Part shown: one piece after another, positions 1 through 7,536 of the stretch
How positions within the stretch are numbered: the stretch's first letter is position 1
How the letters are laid out: every line of letters starts with the position of its first letter
Source of the DNA: JBBTRN01 sp038065175
GTDB lineage: Bacteria > Patescibacteriota > Doudnabacteria > UBA920
Reading direction: 5' to 3'
NCBI GenBank assembly: GCA_038065175.1
Contig: JBBTRN010000045.1
Span: 1-22,595 of the forward strand
DNA length: 22,595 nucleotides
Notes under the pieces: generated by a model
Databases searched by the model: none
What the model saw: only the letters and a program-made list of their open reading frames with translations
What the model was told of the DNA's origin: nothing
Made by a program: the position numbers and the translations under genes

Positions 1-1386
1 ATTGTATCTAAACACTTTGCCGTCCGGCTTAACTAAAACATTTCCAAAGCCTTCAGCATAAGCCACCTTGCCGGCATTGGTAATATACACATCGTATCTG
101 GCTGCGGCAGGCGCTGCCGCCGGTGCTTGCAATCTGTAGGTACCGTCTGCTTGCCTTTGCCATGTTCTGCCCGAAGGGTCTGTAATTGAGTCTTCCGTGG
201 AGTTACCGATACCAAACATAAAGGCAGCCACAGAGCCTGGTTGTACTCCTGCGCTAATTAAAGCATTAATTTGCGCTGGAGTAAGATTTAGATTGGTAAT
301 TTGAGAACCTAAATTCGGATTGTACGTAGTAGTATTAAGGTTGTCAGGAGTTAGAGTAATAGACCCGCCTGCGCCACCAGCACCACCAGCACCACCGCCT
401 GGAGTAACTTCCACCCATTGGCCGTTTCTGGATTCCCAGGTTTTGCCGCCATAGGTGGTTCTGGTGCCACTGGCGCCTGGACGATGGCCAATATCTATGG
501 GAGTGCCTGTGGCGTTTTCAGGCACATCGTTTCTAATAATATTAATAAGGTCAGTAGGCACTGTCGTGCCATTCGCTGCTGTAGCTGTGCCATCTGGATT
601 GACTGTAACCAAGCCAAAACCATCCACATAGGCAAACTTTTGGCCTGTGGCTGGGTCAACATGACTTTCAATATAACTAGGTAAGTTAGGGTCAATTGTG
701 GGAGTGACTGTGCCACCGCCAGCACCGCCTCCACCTCCACCGCCCCCGCCGCCTCCTGCGTTTGAAATCCAGTCTGTGCCATTCCATGTCCAAACAGTAC
801 CGTCTGGATTAGTAACTGTACTGCCTGGATTGCCGCCATTAAATGTTGGCCTGCCGGTTGCTCCACCACCAGCATCACCAAGATTCTCAAGATTAATTTC
901 GGGAGGGGTATAATTTTGTATTAATTCTTGCTGCTCTGCTTGGGTTTGCGCGCCGGAAGTTCCCTGTAAATAATCAATGTATTGCTGTTGATTAGTATAA
1001 TCGCCGCTCGCCATTTCCGCTTGGATTTCCTCCATAGTCGCGGCTTTAGCTTTTTTCGCGCCAAAAATATTCTTTAAAGTTTCTTTTATTTTGGAAGTTG
1101 TTGAGCCTTGCTTATTTTCCTGTGTACGAACAAGCTCCGTCTGTGTAGGCTTAGGCGCTACTGCCCCAACCCCACCCAATAAACTCCCGCCCAAACCTAA
1201 AGCCGCAAGGGCTTTTTCCTTAATGCCAATTTTCTTATGCTCTCTTTTTACCCGTTTGATTTTTACCTTGTCCATATTATCTTGATTAATTTTATGATGT
1301 TTATGGCTGTGACCCATACCGGCATCTTTAGTGTGGCCAGTACCAGAATTAACTTTAGACTGCGGATGTTTGTTTATTTTTTTCAT
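1..1386 (-). CDS. Glycine-rich, repeat-containing probable exported protein (partial, C-terminus outside window)
   Basis: An open frame of 462 codons runs from an ATG at 1384-1386 to the left edge without a stop, so the C-terminus is missing. I do not recognise a family. The N-terminus is Lys/His-rich, followed by a short hydrophobic stretch (ALAALGLGGSLLGGVG, about residues 60-75) and a TLKNIFGAKKAKA segment (about 105-117). The same basic-hydrophobic-TLKxIFG-AKA order begins the neighbour at 1451-3058, so the two are paralogues. The middle has an 11-glycine run, and GGAGGAGGAGG occurs near residue 340. Short W-x-NG-x-W units recur (bases about 771-807, 406-452, 126-172), and a K-x-AY-x-x-GFG-x-V-x-V-x-PDG unit occurs twice (about 590-645 and 3-70). 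These suggest repeated beta hairpins in an extracellular or surface protein. No clear Shine-Dalgarno sequence precedes the start. Confidence 0.8.
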   Translation of the reverse strand, partial: MKKINKHPQSKVNSGTGHTKDAGMGHSHKHHKINQDNMDKVKIKRVKREHKKIGIKEKALAALGLGGSLLGGVGAVAPKPTQTELVRTQENKQGSTTSKIKETLKNIFGAKKAKAATMEEIQAEMASGDYTNQQQYIDYLQGTSGAQTQAEQQELIQNYTPPEINLENLGDAGGGATGRPTFNGGNPGSTVTNPDGTVWTWNGTDWISNAGGGGGGGGGGGAGGGTVTPTIDPNLPSYIESHVDPATGQKFAYVDGFGLVTVNPDGTATAANGTTVPTDLINIIRNDVPENATGTPIDIGHRPGASGTRTTYGGKTWESRNGQWVEVTPGGGAGGAGGAGGSITLTPDNLNTTTYNPNLGSQITNLNLTPAQINALISAGVQPGSVAAFMFGIGNSTEDSITDPSGRTWQRQADGTYRLQAPAAAPAAARYDVYITNAGKVAYAEGFGNVLVKPDGKVFRYN

Positions 1387-1390
1387 ATCC

Positions 1391-1423
1391 AGATGTACCG
1401 CTAATTACATCTACAATATACCA
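1391..1423 (-). promoter_or_regulatory. Probable promoter and leader hairpin of the glycine-rich gene ending at the left edge
   Basis: On the minus strand an extended -10 (TGG then TATATT, 1415-1423) lies in an AT-rich spacer of 64 bases. Between it and the ATG is a 7-bp inverted repeat, AGATGTA / TACATCT with an 8-base loop (1391-1412), ending 4 bases before the start codon. It could be an operator or a hairpin that limits ribosome access. The -35 match is poor. This is pattern evidence only. Confidence 0.4.
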
Positions 1424-1450
1424 TATAAAATAAAAAAACCAAAATTAAAA

Positions 1451-3058
1451 TTACGGCTTAAGATTATCGTCAATTAAACCCTGTTGTTGAAGCAAATAAA
1501 GTCCTAATTGCACATCTGTTTTGGTAAATTGCTCCTTTTGACCGGTTAACGGATTTGTCCAAGTTGCAACACCGTTTCCTCTCCCATTCGTCGCCCAATT
1601 AACTAAACGATCCCAAGAAGATTGATTTCTATTTGCCATCCCCGCGACTATTGTACCTGCAGGTCCAGCTATTACAGTAGCTCCGATGGTCATTCCTAAA
1701 TTGCGCATACCACTAAGGCGCGAAGGATCGAGATTTAAATTATTCGGCTTTGTGGGGTCAGCGGGATTAACTTTATTTTCTATTTGTTTTTTTCCTCTTT
1801 CAATAGCATCATTTGCCCGTTTTTGCCCATCTGTCAAACCTCTGTTTACCGTACTGCCTAAATCTCTTGCACCGCCAACTATCCTGCCAAATAAACCCCT
1901 TGATGGTTGTGGAATATTTATAGGGTCATTCCTAAGAAATCCGGGAATCTCTATTCTTCTAACATCCTCGTTAGGCGATGAAATTTTAATCTCAGGCTCC
2001 GGCAACAAAGCGGGATCAGTAAGTTTTGTGCCCGGGGGCGGAACAAATTCTCTCGGTACAGGTGCTGTAAAAAATGGCGGGATAACCAATGTTGGATTTA
2101 AGCTTGCGGGCAAATTTGGATTTAAAGTTATAGGGGGAACAGAAGGAGCCGCGACTGGAAGGACTACTGGCACAGGAATATCAAAAATATTCGGTGATGG
2201 TGGATTTGGCGAAGGTGGGTTAACCGGAGGAGGACTCTCTTCTTCCTCCTTATTTTCAGCGTCTTCAGATGGGTCAGCTTGAACATACGAACCTCGGGAC
2301 GGATCCCAAACTTCGCCTGCGCCACCTGAAACATCTGTTTGTTGAATAACATTCCCCGGATTAGGCAACCAGTTTGGCACTTGATTGTTAGCAAATCCCA
2401 AGGGATCGTAAGGCACGGTTGGGGGCAATTGAGCAGTTACAGTATTCGTTGGATCTATTACCGAGTTTGGATCCATAATATTAGGATTAACATCATTAAT
2501 TAGTCTTTGGGTATCTTCGGGAGGATGATCGTCATTAACTAAAGACTCAACCAAATCAGCCGGTGTAGTAGGATCATCGTTACCATCAGGGTTCACCGCC
2601 TCACCTTGTGGTTGCTCATTACCGTCTCCGGTTGCTAAATCCGCTTCCGAACCCCAACCGCTGCCGCTGCCTCCGCCTGATCCACCGCCCCCTCCGCCTC
2701 CGCCACCCCCTCCATAACTCCCGCCAGGCCACCACCAGCTAAAACTCCCAGACATAGCGGGACTACAAAGATCAGGATTATAATCAGCGCTTCCCCCTGA
2801 AGAAGAAATGAATGCTTTCGCTTCCGGTACACCAAAGATCCGCTTTAAAGTATCCTTAACTTTTCTTTTAGCGATGCTTTGAGTATCATTTGCTTTAATA
2901 ATCCCTGACGGTTTTATTGAAGCTTTAATCGGCGCTTCAACTCCCATTCCCAAAAGCATTCCTCCAACTCCTAAAGCAGTTAGGGCTTTATTTTTTCCAG
3001 TAGGTTTACTTTTCTGCTTTTTTCTTCTTTTTATGCTAATTTTTTGTTTCATTGCCAT
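1451..3058 (-). CDS. Glycine/proline-rich probable exported protein, paralogue of the gene at 1-1386
   Basis: A 535-residue protein of no family I recognise. The N-terminus is strongly basic (about residues 1-25), then KALTALGVGGMLLGMG (about 24-39), then TLKRIFGVPEAKAF (about 70-83), the same three-part start as the downstream paralogue; AKA resembles a signal-peptidase site, but the hydrophobic part is weak and far from it. Next come a WWW triplet, a run of 11 glycines followed by Gly/Ser, an acidic region, a proline-rich linker with PPSPN repeats (about 280-300) and a Pro/Asn-rich region. Near the C-terminus is a Gly/Ala-rich hydrophobic segment (LGMTIGATVIAGPAGTIVAG) followed by a TNPLTGQKEQF segment. 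The start is ATG at 3056-3058; a second ATG two codons on is equally possible. A good promoter precedes it. Probably a surface or secreted structural protein, by inference. Confidence 0.75.
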   Translation of the reverse strand: MAMKQKISIKRRKKQKSKPTGKNKALTALGVGGMLLGMGVEAPIKASIKPSGIIKANDTQSIAKRKVKDTLKRIFGVPEAKAFISSSGGSADYNPDLCSPAMSGSFSWWWPGGSYGGGGGGGGGGGSGGGSGSGWGSEADLATGDGNEQPQGEAVNPDGNDDPTTPADLVESLVNDDHPPEDTQRLINDVNPNIMDPNSVIDPTNTVTAQLPPTVPYDPLGFANNQVPNWLPNPGNVIQQTDVSGGAGEVWDPSRGSYVQADPSEDAENKEEEESPPPVNPPSPNPPSPNIFDIPVPVVLPVAAPSVPPITLNPNLPASLNPTLVIPPFFTAPVPREFVPPPGTKLTDPALLPEPEIKISSPNEDVRRIEIPGFLRNDPINIPQPSRGLFGRIVGGARDLGSTVNRGLTDGQKRANDAIERGKKQIENKVNPADPTKPNNLNLDPSRLSGMRNLGMTIGATVIAGPAGTIVAGMANRNQSSWDRLVNWATNGRGNGVATWTNPLTGQKEQFTKTDVQLGLYLLQQQGLIDDNLKP

Positions 3059-3076
3059 TTAATAAATTACAAATAT

Positions 3077-3105
3077 ATACTATGCTCTTGACATTATTTA
3101 GTCAA
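3077..3105 (-). promoter_or_regulatory. Sigma70-type promoter for the glycine-rich gene pair
   Basis: Minus-strand TTGACT (3100-3105) and TAGTAT (3077-3082) are separated by exactly 17 bases. The -35 box overlaps the TAA stop codon of the glycosyltransferase gene. Its presence suggests that the two glycine-rich paralogues form their own transcription unit. Confidence 0.5.
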
Positions 3106-4346
3106 ACAAGAAAGTCGCTAGCAATTAACGGAGCGACCTGGTCAGTTATGTCTTGCTTTGGAAAATATGCAAACAATGTTTTTAAAATTTCTTGTTCACA
3201 TAATTCCAGAGTCGGCAAGCCGGGGTCGCTCTTAAGGCGGTTTATTGCAAAGCAAACTTTTTCCAACTCCTTAGTCTCAAAATCAACCTTTTCAAACTCC
3301 GTTTCTTTCATCGCTGCTTTTAAAAAATCAACATCCAAATCGCCTCTTAAACTGGCATCCATTACCAAGCTGTAAAAAATTTCCGCTAATTGCCTGTGTT
3401 GAATTTTGATGCTCTGGGACTTTTTCTGCTGATATTGTTTAATGGATCTTAGAATTTCTGCCACCTGCCTGCCAAAACTGGACAAGCCTGTCCGCAAAGA
3501 AGGGCGTGCAAGTGTATATACAATAAATTTGCGATTGAGCATTACTCTGGCTTTCAGTTCAAAAATACGCTTGCCTAATTCTATATCTGAAGCGCTAGCG
3601 ACAATAGGCACTCCGCCGACTTGTATAAACTTTTCAACTGTAACCATTATATTCTGGCCTGTAGAAAGTATAGCTTTTTGCTTTTTTGAATAATCCTGAA
3701 AACTGATCATGGGCGCATATGGCTTTAAAGTTTGATTATTGCCTAAAAACAATTCAATAGCTTTTCGCAAAGCATAATTATGAATGGTTGAAGACTCCAT
3801 CTCAAACTCTAATGCACCCGCTAATCCGTCTAAATTGTATTGATTAAATGAATCAATTGCCTCTCTTATAATATTTTTAGAAAACCGGCAGTCGGCATCA
3901 GTGAAAAAAATAATTCCTTTTAAACCCTTATCTGATTTTAAAAAACGCATTACTACCTCCGCGCCTGCTCGTTGCCTTATGAGCGAAACATTATTTTCCC
4001 TGTAAGCGCAATCAGAACTCGACTTATCTATTATCCTTAAGGCTAGATGGGGGAAACGCTTTTCACACTTTTTTAAAAATTTAATTGTTAACTGGTTTTG
4101 TAAATATTCCTTGGATTTCTCCAGCGCCTGCCTGTGGCTATTGTTAACTATGGCTACAACTTCAAACTCTGTCTTAAACACTTGCTCCTGTACGGCCAAT
4201 GATTTTAATAGCTTATTTAGTCCTTCAAGCGGTTCATCATAAATCGGCACAACAACCGCAAGGCGACATGGAGGAGACATTGCAGGTTTAATCCATGTAT
4301 GCTGTTCCAAAAACATGGGCGCTAAAAATCTTTTCAATCTTTCCAT
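3102..4346 (-). CDS. Family 2-type (GT-A fold) glycosyltransferase
   Basis: The 414-residue protein has the hallmarks of a GT2 enzyme: the nucleotide-binding strand LAVVVPIYDEP near residues 29-39, FEVVAIVNNS near 61-70, the DxD metal/nucleotide motif in FFTDADC (Asp150, Asp152), and an acceptor-side segment STGQNIMVTVEKFIQVGG followed by SDIELGKRI, resembling the GGF...(E)D motif region. The C-terminal third is helical, charged and unassigned. I see no transmembrane segment, so it is probably cytosolic or peripherally bound. The ATG at 4344-4346 has AAGGAG five bases upstream, lying in the last codons of the glycerate kinase gene, with one base between its stop and this start; the two are almost certainly co-transcribed and translationally coupled. 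Donor and acceptor sugars cannot be told. Confidence 0.85.
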   Translation of the reverse strand: MERLKRFLAPMFLEQHTWIKPAMSPPCRLAVVVPIYDEPLEGLNKLLKSLAVQEQVFKTEFEVVAIVNNSHRQALEKSKEYLQNQLTIKFLKKCEKRFPHLALRIIDKSSSDCAYRENNVSLIRQRAGAEVVMRFLKSDKGLKGIIFFTDADCRFSKNIIREAIDSFNQYNLDGLAGALEFEMESSTIHNYALRKAIELFLGNNQTLKPYAPMISFQDYSKKQKAILSTGQNIMVTVEKFIQVGGVPIVASASDIELGKRIFELKARVMLNRKFIVYTLARPSLRTGLSSFGRQVAEILRSIKQYQQKKSQSIKIQHRQLAEIFYSLVMDASLRGDLDVDFLKAAMKETEFEKVDFETKELEKVCFAINRLKSDPGLPTLELCEQEILKTLFAYFPKQDITDQVAPLIASDFLV

Positions 4347-4347
4347 T

Positions 4348-5637
4348 TTATCTCCTTAAGCTGATCACTAAATCCGCCACATTGCTCCCGGTTAAGCCGG
4401 TGTCGATGCCGTCCCCCACGGCTTCAAAAAAGGTAAAACTATCGTTGTTCTGCAAATAGATACTAGGTTCAAGGTTTAAGGTTTTAGACCTTAAAAGCGT
4501 AGATGAATCAACTATCGCTCCCGCGGATTCCGAATTATCATGGCCGTCAGAGGCAAGGGTTATGAGCACTTGGTTTTCGCTGATGGATAAGAGGGCGGCC
4601 AAAGCCAGGTGCTGGTTTCGCCCACCGACTCCATTACCCTTCACTACCACCGTGCTCTCGCCCGCGCCAAGCAATGCCTGGTGCTTTTGGTTATTGGCAA
4701 TAATGATTTCGCTAGCTAATTTTTCCGCCTCGCCCTGGAAATGCTGGCTAAAAATTTTTACATCAAACCCCAAGTCCTCGGCTTTGTCTTTCATGGCTCT
4801 AAGCGCGGTTTTAGCCGAAACAAACAAAATATTTTCCGTGTTTTCAAAAAATTTCGCGTCTTTCGGAGTTTCCACAAATTTTACGGAGGGTAAATTTAAC
4901 TTTTCTAAAATCCGATGTTTGGCTAAAATTGCCGATGCCTCGCGCACCGTAGTTTCGTCTTTCACTGTGGGCCCCGAAGCAATCGTCGACAAATCGTCGC
5001 CCGGCACATCGGAAAAAATTAGGCTTATTAATTTCGCCGGGTAAATAATTTTTGCCAGCTGCCCGCCTTTTACCCGGCTTAAATGCTTCCTTACGCAGTT
5101 CATTTCAAAAATGTCCGCACCCGCGTTCATTAGTTCTTTTAAAATAGCGGCTTGGTCTAAAACATCCAAACTGTGCGGATAGCACAAAAGCGCGCTACCG
5201 CCACCGGAAATCAAACACAAAACCAAATCGTTCTCTTTAGCCTGCGAAGCAAACTCCACCAATTCTTTTGCGGCTTTTATGTTTTGCTCCGAAGGGTGCG
5301 GATGCGTGCCGGTGCGAAAAATGATGTTTGGAATTTGCGGACGGTTTGCTTCCACATCAATCGCAAAACCGGAAGTCAGCCTATCTCCTAATATTCTGGA
5401 TACAGATGCAATCCCGGCAAAAGCGGCTTTACCAAAAGCAATACAGTAAATATTATTGAATTTCTTTAAATCATACTTTTTGCCGAGGACGGCAAGCCGA
5501 TCCCGTCCGGCATCATAAACAAAATTTTTCTCAAACGCTTTTTGGGTGTTAATGGCACTTAAACCCGCCTCGGCAATCTGCAAAGCCTGCCGCCTTAAAG
5601 CTGAACTCGCTAATTTTTCAAAATTTTGTATTATCAT
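4348..5637 (-). CDS. Glycerate kinase, type 2 (DUF4147/MOFRL family)
   Basis: At 429 residues it matches the type-2 glycerate kinase family (GckA/TtuD-like), which phosphorylates D-glycerate with ATP, usually to 2-phosphoglycerate, feeding lower glycolysis. Visible landmarks in family order: IAFGKAA near residue 70, LCLISGGGSALL near 140-150, SDVPGDDLSTIASGPTV near 210-225, then in the MOFRL half ESTVVVKGNGVGGRNQHLALAA, LASDGHDNSESAGAIVD, NNDSFTFFEAVGD and TGLTGSNVADL at the C-terminus. Length is normal. A 6-bp inverted repeat at 5487-5508 lies in its N-terminal part. The start at 5635-5637 has only a weak GAAG upstream and lies 11 bases from a palindrome shared with the leader of the TrpR-like gene, so this gene may be controlled by that regulator. 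Confidence 0.92.
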   Translation of the reverse strand: MIIQNFEKLASSALRRQALQIAEAGLSAINTQKAFEKNFVYDAGRDRLAVLGKKYDLKKFNNIYCIAFGKAAFAGIASVSRILGDRLTSGFAIDVEANRPQIPNIIFRTGTHPHPSEQNIKAAKELVEFASQAKENDLVLCLISGGGSALLCYPHSLDVLDQAAILKELMNAGADIFEMNCVRKHLSRVKGGQLAKIIYPAKLISLIFSDVPGDDLSTIASGPTVKDETTVREASAILAKHRILEKLNLPSVKFVETPKDAKFFENTENILFVSAKTALRAMKDKAEDLGFDVKIFSQHFQGEAEKLASEIIIANNQKHQALLGAGESTVVVKGNGVGGRNQHLALAALLSISENQVLITLASDGHDNSESAGAIVDSSTLLRSKTLNLEPSIYLQNNDSFTFFEAVGDGIDTGLTGSNVADLVISLRR

Positions 5638-5648
5638 GCTAATTCTTC

Positions 5649-5664
5649 AGTACTACATAGTACT
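5649..5664. promoter_or_regulatory. GTACTA palindrome between the TrpR-like gene and glycerate kinase (possible operator)
   Basis: AGTACTACATAGTACT is a perfect inverted repeat with 7-base arms and a 2-base centre. It overlaps the TAG stop of the TrpR-like gene and lies 11 bases before the glycerate kinase ATG. On the minus strand the 26 bases around it match the sequence at 6221-6246 at all but a few positions. The GTACT/AGTAC half-sites resemble those of the E. coli Trp operator, but the spacing between halves is shorter (2 instead of 6 bases). Confidence 0.5.
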
Positions 5665-6216
5665 AGAGTTTTTTCCCAAAATGTTCTGCAACTGCTTTGT
5701 AAGTGGAGTCTTATCCTTCAATTCCTTTAAAACCATAGCTAGCCTTTGTCTTTCTTTTTTATTAGCCGATGCCACTACTTCTTCTAATAAGATTTGCGGC
5801 CAGAAATACATGGGGAAACGTTTCTTTATCTGCCTCCAACCGGACTCATCAAGTGAATGGGGGTCGCCAGCATTTACTTTTCCTAATTTTGGTATAGCGG
5901 CCCTAAAACCATCGCCATATGTTTGCAGCCAAAGTTGTATTTTCGCAATAGTGCCATGACTCACTTTTATCGCTTCATTGATATCATCATAACTAAAACC
6001 CTGTTCCAGTAGCATAGCAACCTTTAACCGCCGCGCTATCATTGAAGCCTCTTGCTCAGAGATTAAATCTCGCAAAAGCTTGGCCGCTTCAATTTTCTTG
6101 ATGCCCGACAATGCCTCTACAAGCAATAAAAAAAGCTCCTCTTGGGTTTGTTTATTTAATTTATTGATATTTTTATATTTATTGGGCATATGTTTATAAC
6201 TATACACTATTCTCAT
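5653..6216 (-). CDS. TrpR-like (YerC/YecD-type) DNA-binding regulator
   Basis: The 187-residue protein carries a TrpR-fold domain at about residues 15-105: a helical start (TQEELFLLLVEAL), the family-typical LISEQEASMIARRLKVAMLLEQG, and the helix-turn-helix FSYDDINEAIKVSHGTIAKIQLWL. YerC/YecD relatives are usually about 100 residues; the extra C-terminal 80 residues, charged and helical (for example EVVASANKKERQRLAMVLKEL), are unassigned. The target of this subfamily is not well established. The first ATG (6214-6216) is chosen because GGAG lies five bases upstream; an ATG nine codons in is an alternative. Almost the same GTACTA palindrome lies at both ends of the gene, and the upstream copy contains the GGAG, so autoregulation is a reasonable inference. 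The stop codon (TAG) is inside the downstream palindrome. Confidence 0.85.
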   Translation of the reverse strand: MRIVYSYKHMPNKYKNINKLNKQTQEELFLLLVEALSGIKKIEAAKLLRDLISEQEASMIARRLKVAMLLEQGFSYDDINEAIKVSHGTIAKIQLWLQTYGDGFRAAIPKLGKVNAGDPHSLDESGWRQIKKRFPMYFWPQILLEEVVASANKKERQRLAMVLKELKDKTPLTKQLQNILGKNSSTM

Positions 6217-6220
6217 AAAA

Positions 6221-6246
6221 ACTCCACTACTACATAGTACTGGAGT
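6221..6246. promoter_or_regulatory. 26-base palindrome with flanking T tracts: terminator and possible operator upstream of the TrpR-like gene
   Basis: ACTCCA-C-TACTA-CA-TAGTA-C-TGGAGT is palindromic except for one C/C mismatch and a 2-base centre. T tracts follow it on both strands, so it can act as a terminator for the ATP-grasp gene, whose stop lies 3 bases beyond. On the minus strand its last arm supplies GGAG of the TrpR-like gene's ribosome binding site. The core is nearly identical to 5649-5664. Confidence 0.6.
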
Positions 6247-6249
6247 TTT

Positions 6250-7536
6250 TTACCAGTTTTTCATTTCCCAAACCTTGGACGCAAGATTGCGCGGCTGACC
6301 ATGCAATGGATCGTGGTGAAGGTTTATAAAGGGCAAACTGTTCGCTTCTATAAAACCAGAGCGTTGTTCTTTCCAACTTTTAGTGATGTCAGGGATAATA
6401 AAATCAAAACCGACAATTGGGTCGCCAATAATTTTTGCCGCTCGAATGAATAATTCTTTGTTGTCAGCGTGGCAAACTTCAAAATCTTCGCTCGACGACC
6501 CGCCATAATTCACGCCGATTTTTTCTGAAAGATTAATGACTTCATCTTTTTTGGGAACTGCTCTTAAATTCAAGTTTTGCCGAGACAAAAATAATTCCAT
6601 TGAAGCATCAACCTGAATATCTTTAACCCCCAAATGCGGCTGGCTGTTTTTGATTTCAATCAATTCTCTTATGTTGCGCACTCCATCGCCCACTACTTGC
6701 GGCCCGTCGCCCCGCAAAACTCCGCAAAGTTCGTAATTAATCAAGGTTGCTCTATAAACAGGCCCACTTAATTGCTCTTCTACCACCACCCAGAAGCAGA
6801 GCTGTTTGGCTATTTTAAACGCGTGTCTCAAATCATCAACTGACGAAACAAAAATTGTTGAATGCCTTCCCCGGCTGCCAGCCCGGGGTTTAATAATAAC
6901 TGGCAAGCGGGTAGCGGGTAGCGGGTAGCGGGTAGCCTGAATTTCATAAAAAAATTTTTTCGCCCTGTTAAAAGTCCAGGCCGCTGCGCCGTTTGCGACC
7001 GGTAAATTATGCTGGAGCAATTTTTTTTTAAACAGCCATTTGTCATCCATCCAATCTAGGCTTGAGTCATTGTAGTCTTGTGGCCTCGGCAATCCTGAAA
7101 AAATAATTGTTGGTTTGCTATTTGACATCTGCTGTTTTTTTAAAAATTCTTTTTTTGTCGCTATGTAGGTATCGAAAGGCTTACCAAATAATAAAAGTTC
7201 TTTCATTTCAATTCCGCGCTTTTGTGCTTCTTCCCACAAAACTTTTGCCCTAAGAACTTTGCATTTATTTATATCTTCTTGTAAGCCAATTATGCCTAAA
7301 AATCTCCCCAGACGAAAAAACCTTAGGCTTAAATTTATTTTTATAAATATTTTTTTAATTACCGTGGACAGCGGGTTAAAAAGCAACACCTTGCGTACCG
7401 GAGTTAGCCAAAGATTCATAGACTCAAAATACCAAGCCAAAAAATGCGGCGTTGGGTTTTTGCCGCAATAAACACAAACTTCGGTTTCATTAGTAATCGA
7501 GTTATTTTTTTGCAAATTTTTTGCGCCAGAATACAT
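6250..7536 (-). CDS. ATP-grasp domain protein, D-Ala-D-Ala ligase / cyanophycin synthetase-like
   Basis: The C-terminal half is an ATP-grasp fold. Visible are the ATP-binding lysine in VIIKPRAGSRGRH (Lys216), the hinge VVVEEQLSGPVYRATLI (about 250-266), QVVGDGVRNIRELIE (about 280-294), as found in cyanophycin synthetase and related amino-acid ligases, and the C-terminal FIEANSLPFINLHHDP with the metal-binding Glu/Asn pair. Such enzymes join a carboxylate to an amine by an acyl-phosphate; the substrate here is unknown. The N-terminal 140 residues are not recognised and contain one CxxC (VYCGK). Residues about 201-212 (ATRYPLPATRLP) are encoded by a 7-base tandem repeat, see 6906-6933. The start overlaps the preceding membrane-protein gene by 35 bases, so a later start such as Met40 is possible. 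Length 428. Confidence 0.8.
   Translation of the reverse strand: MYSGAKNLQKNNSITNETEVCVYCGKNPTPHFLAWYFESMNLWLTPVRKVLLFNPLSTVIKKIFIKINLSLRFFRLGRFLGIIGLQEDINKCKVLRAKVLWEEAQKRGIEMKELLLFGKPFDTYIATKKEFLKKQQMSNSKPTIIFSGLPRPQDYNDSSLDWMDDKWLFKKKLLQHNLPVANGAAAWTFNRAKKFFYEIQATRYPLPATRLPVIIKPRAGSRGRHSTIFVSSVDDLRHAFKIAKQLCFWVVVEEQLSGPVYRATLINYELCGVLRGDGPQVVGDGVRNIRELIEIKNSQPHLGVKDIQVDASMELFLSRQNLNLRAVPKKDEVINLSEKIGVNYGGSSSEDFEVCHADNKELFIRAAKIIGDPIVGFDFIIPDITKSWKEQRSGFIEANSLPFINLHHDPLHGQPRNLASKVWEMKNW
6906..6933. repeat. Four tandem copies of the 7-base unit GCGGGTA inside the ATP-grasp gene
   Basis: GCGGGTA occurs four times in succession. Because the unit is not a multiple of three, gain or loss of one copy would shift the reading frame just before the ATP-binding lysine. 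The present number keeps the gene open. Confidence 0.9.

Noticed and set aside
698..913. Proline-rich plus-strand open frame
   Set aside because: It is the complement of glycine codons of the minus-strand gene; no start signals.
1686..2282. 198-codon plus-strand open frame
   Set aside because: Antisense to the 535-residue protein gene; composition mirrors its Pro/Gly codons and there is no ribosome site.
4562..5044. 160-codon plus-strand open frame
   Set aside because: Antisense to the conserved glycerate kinase.
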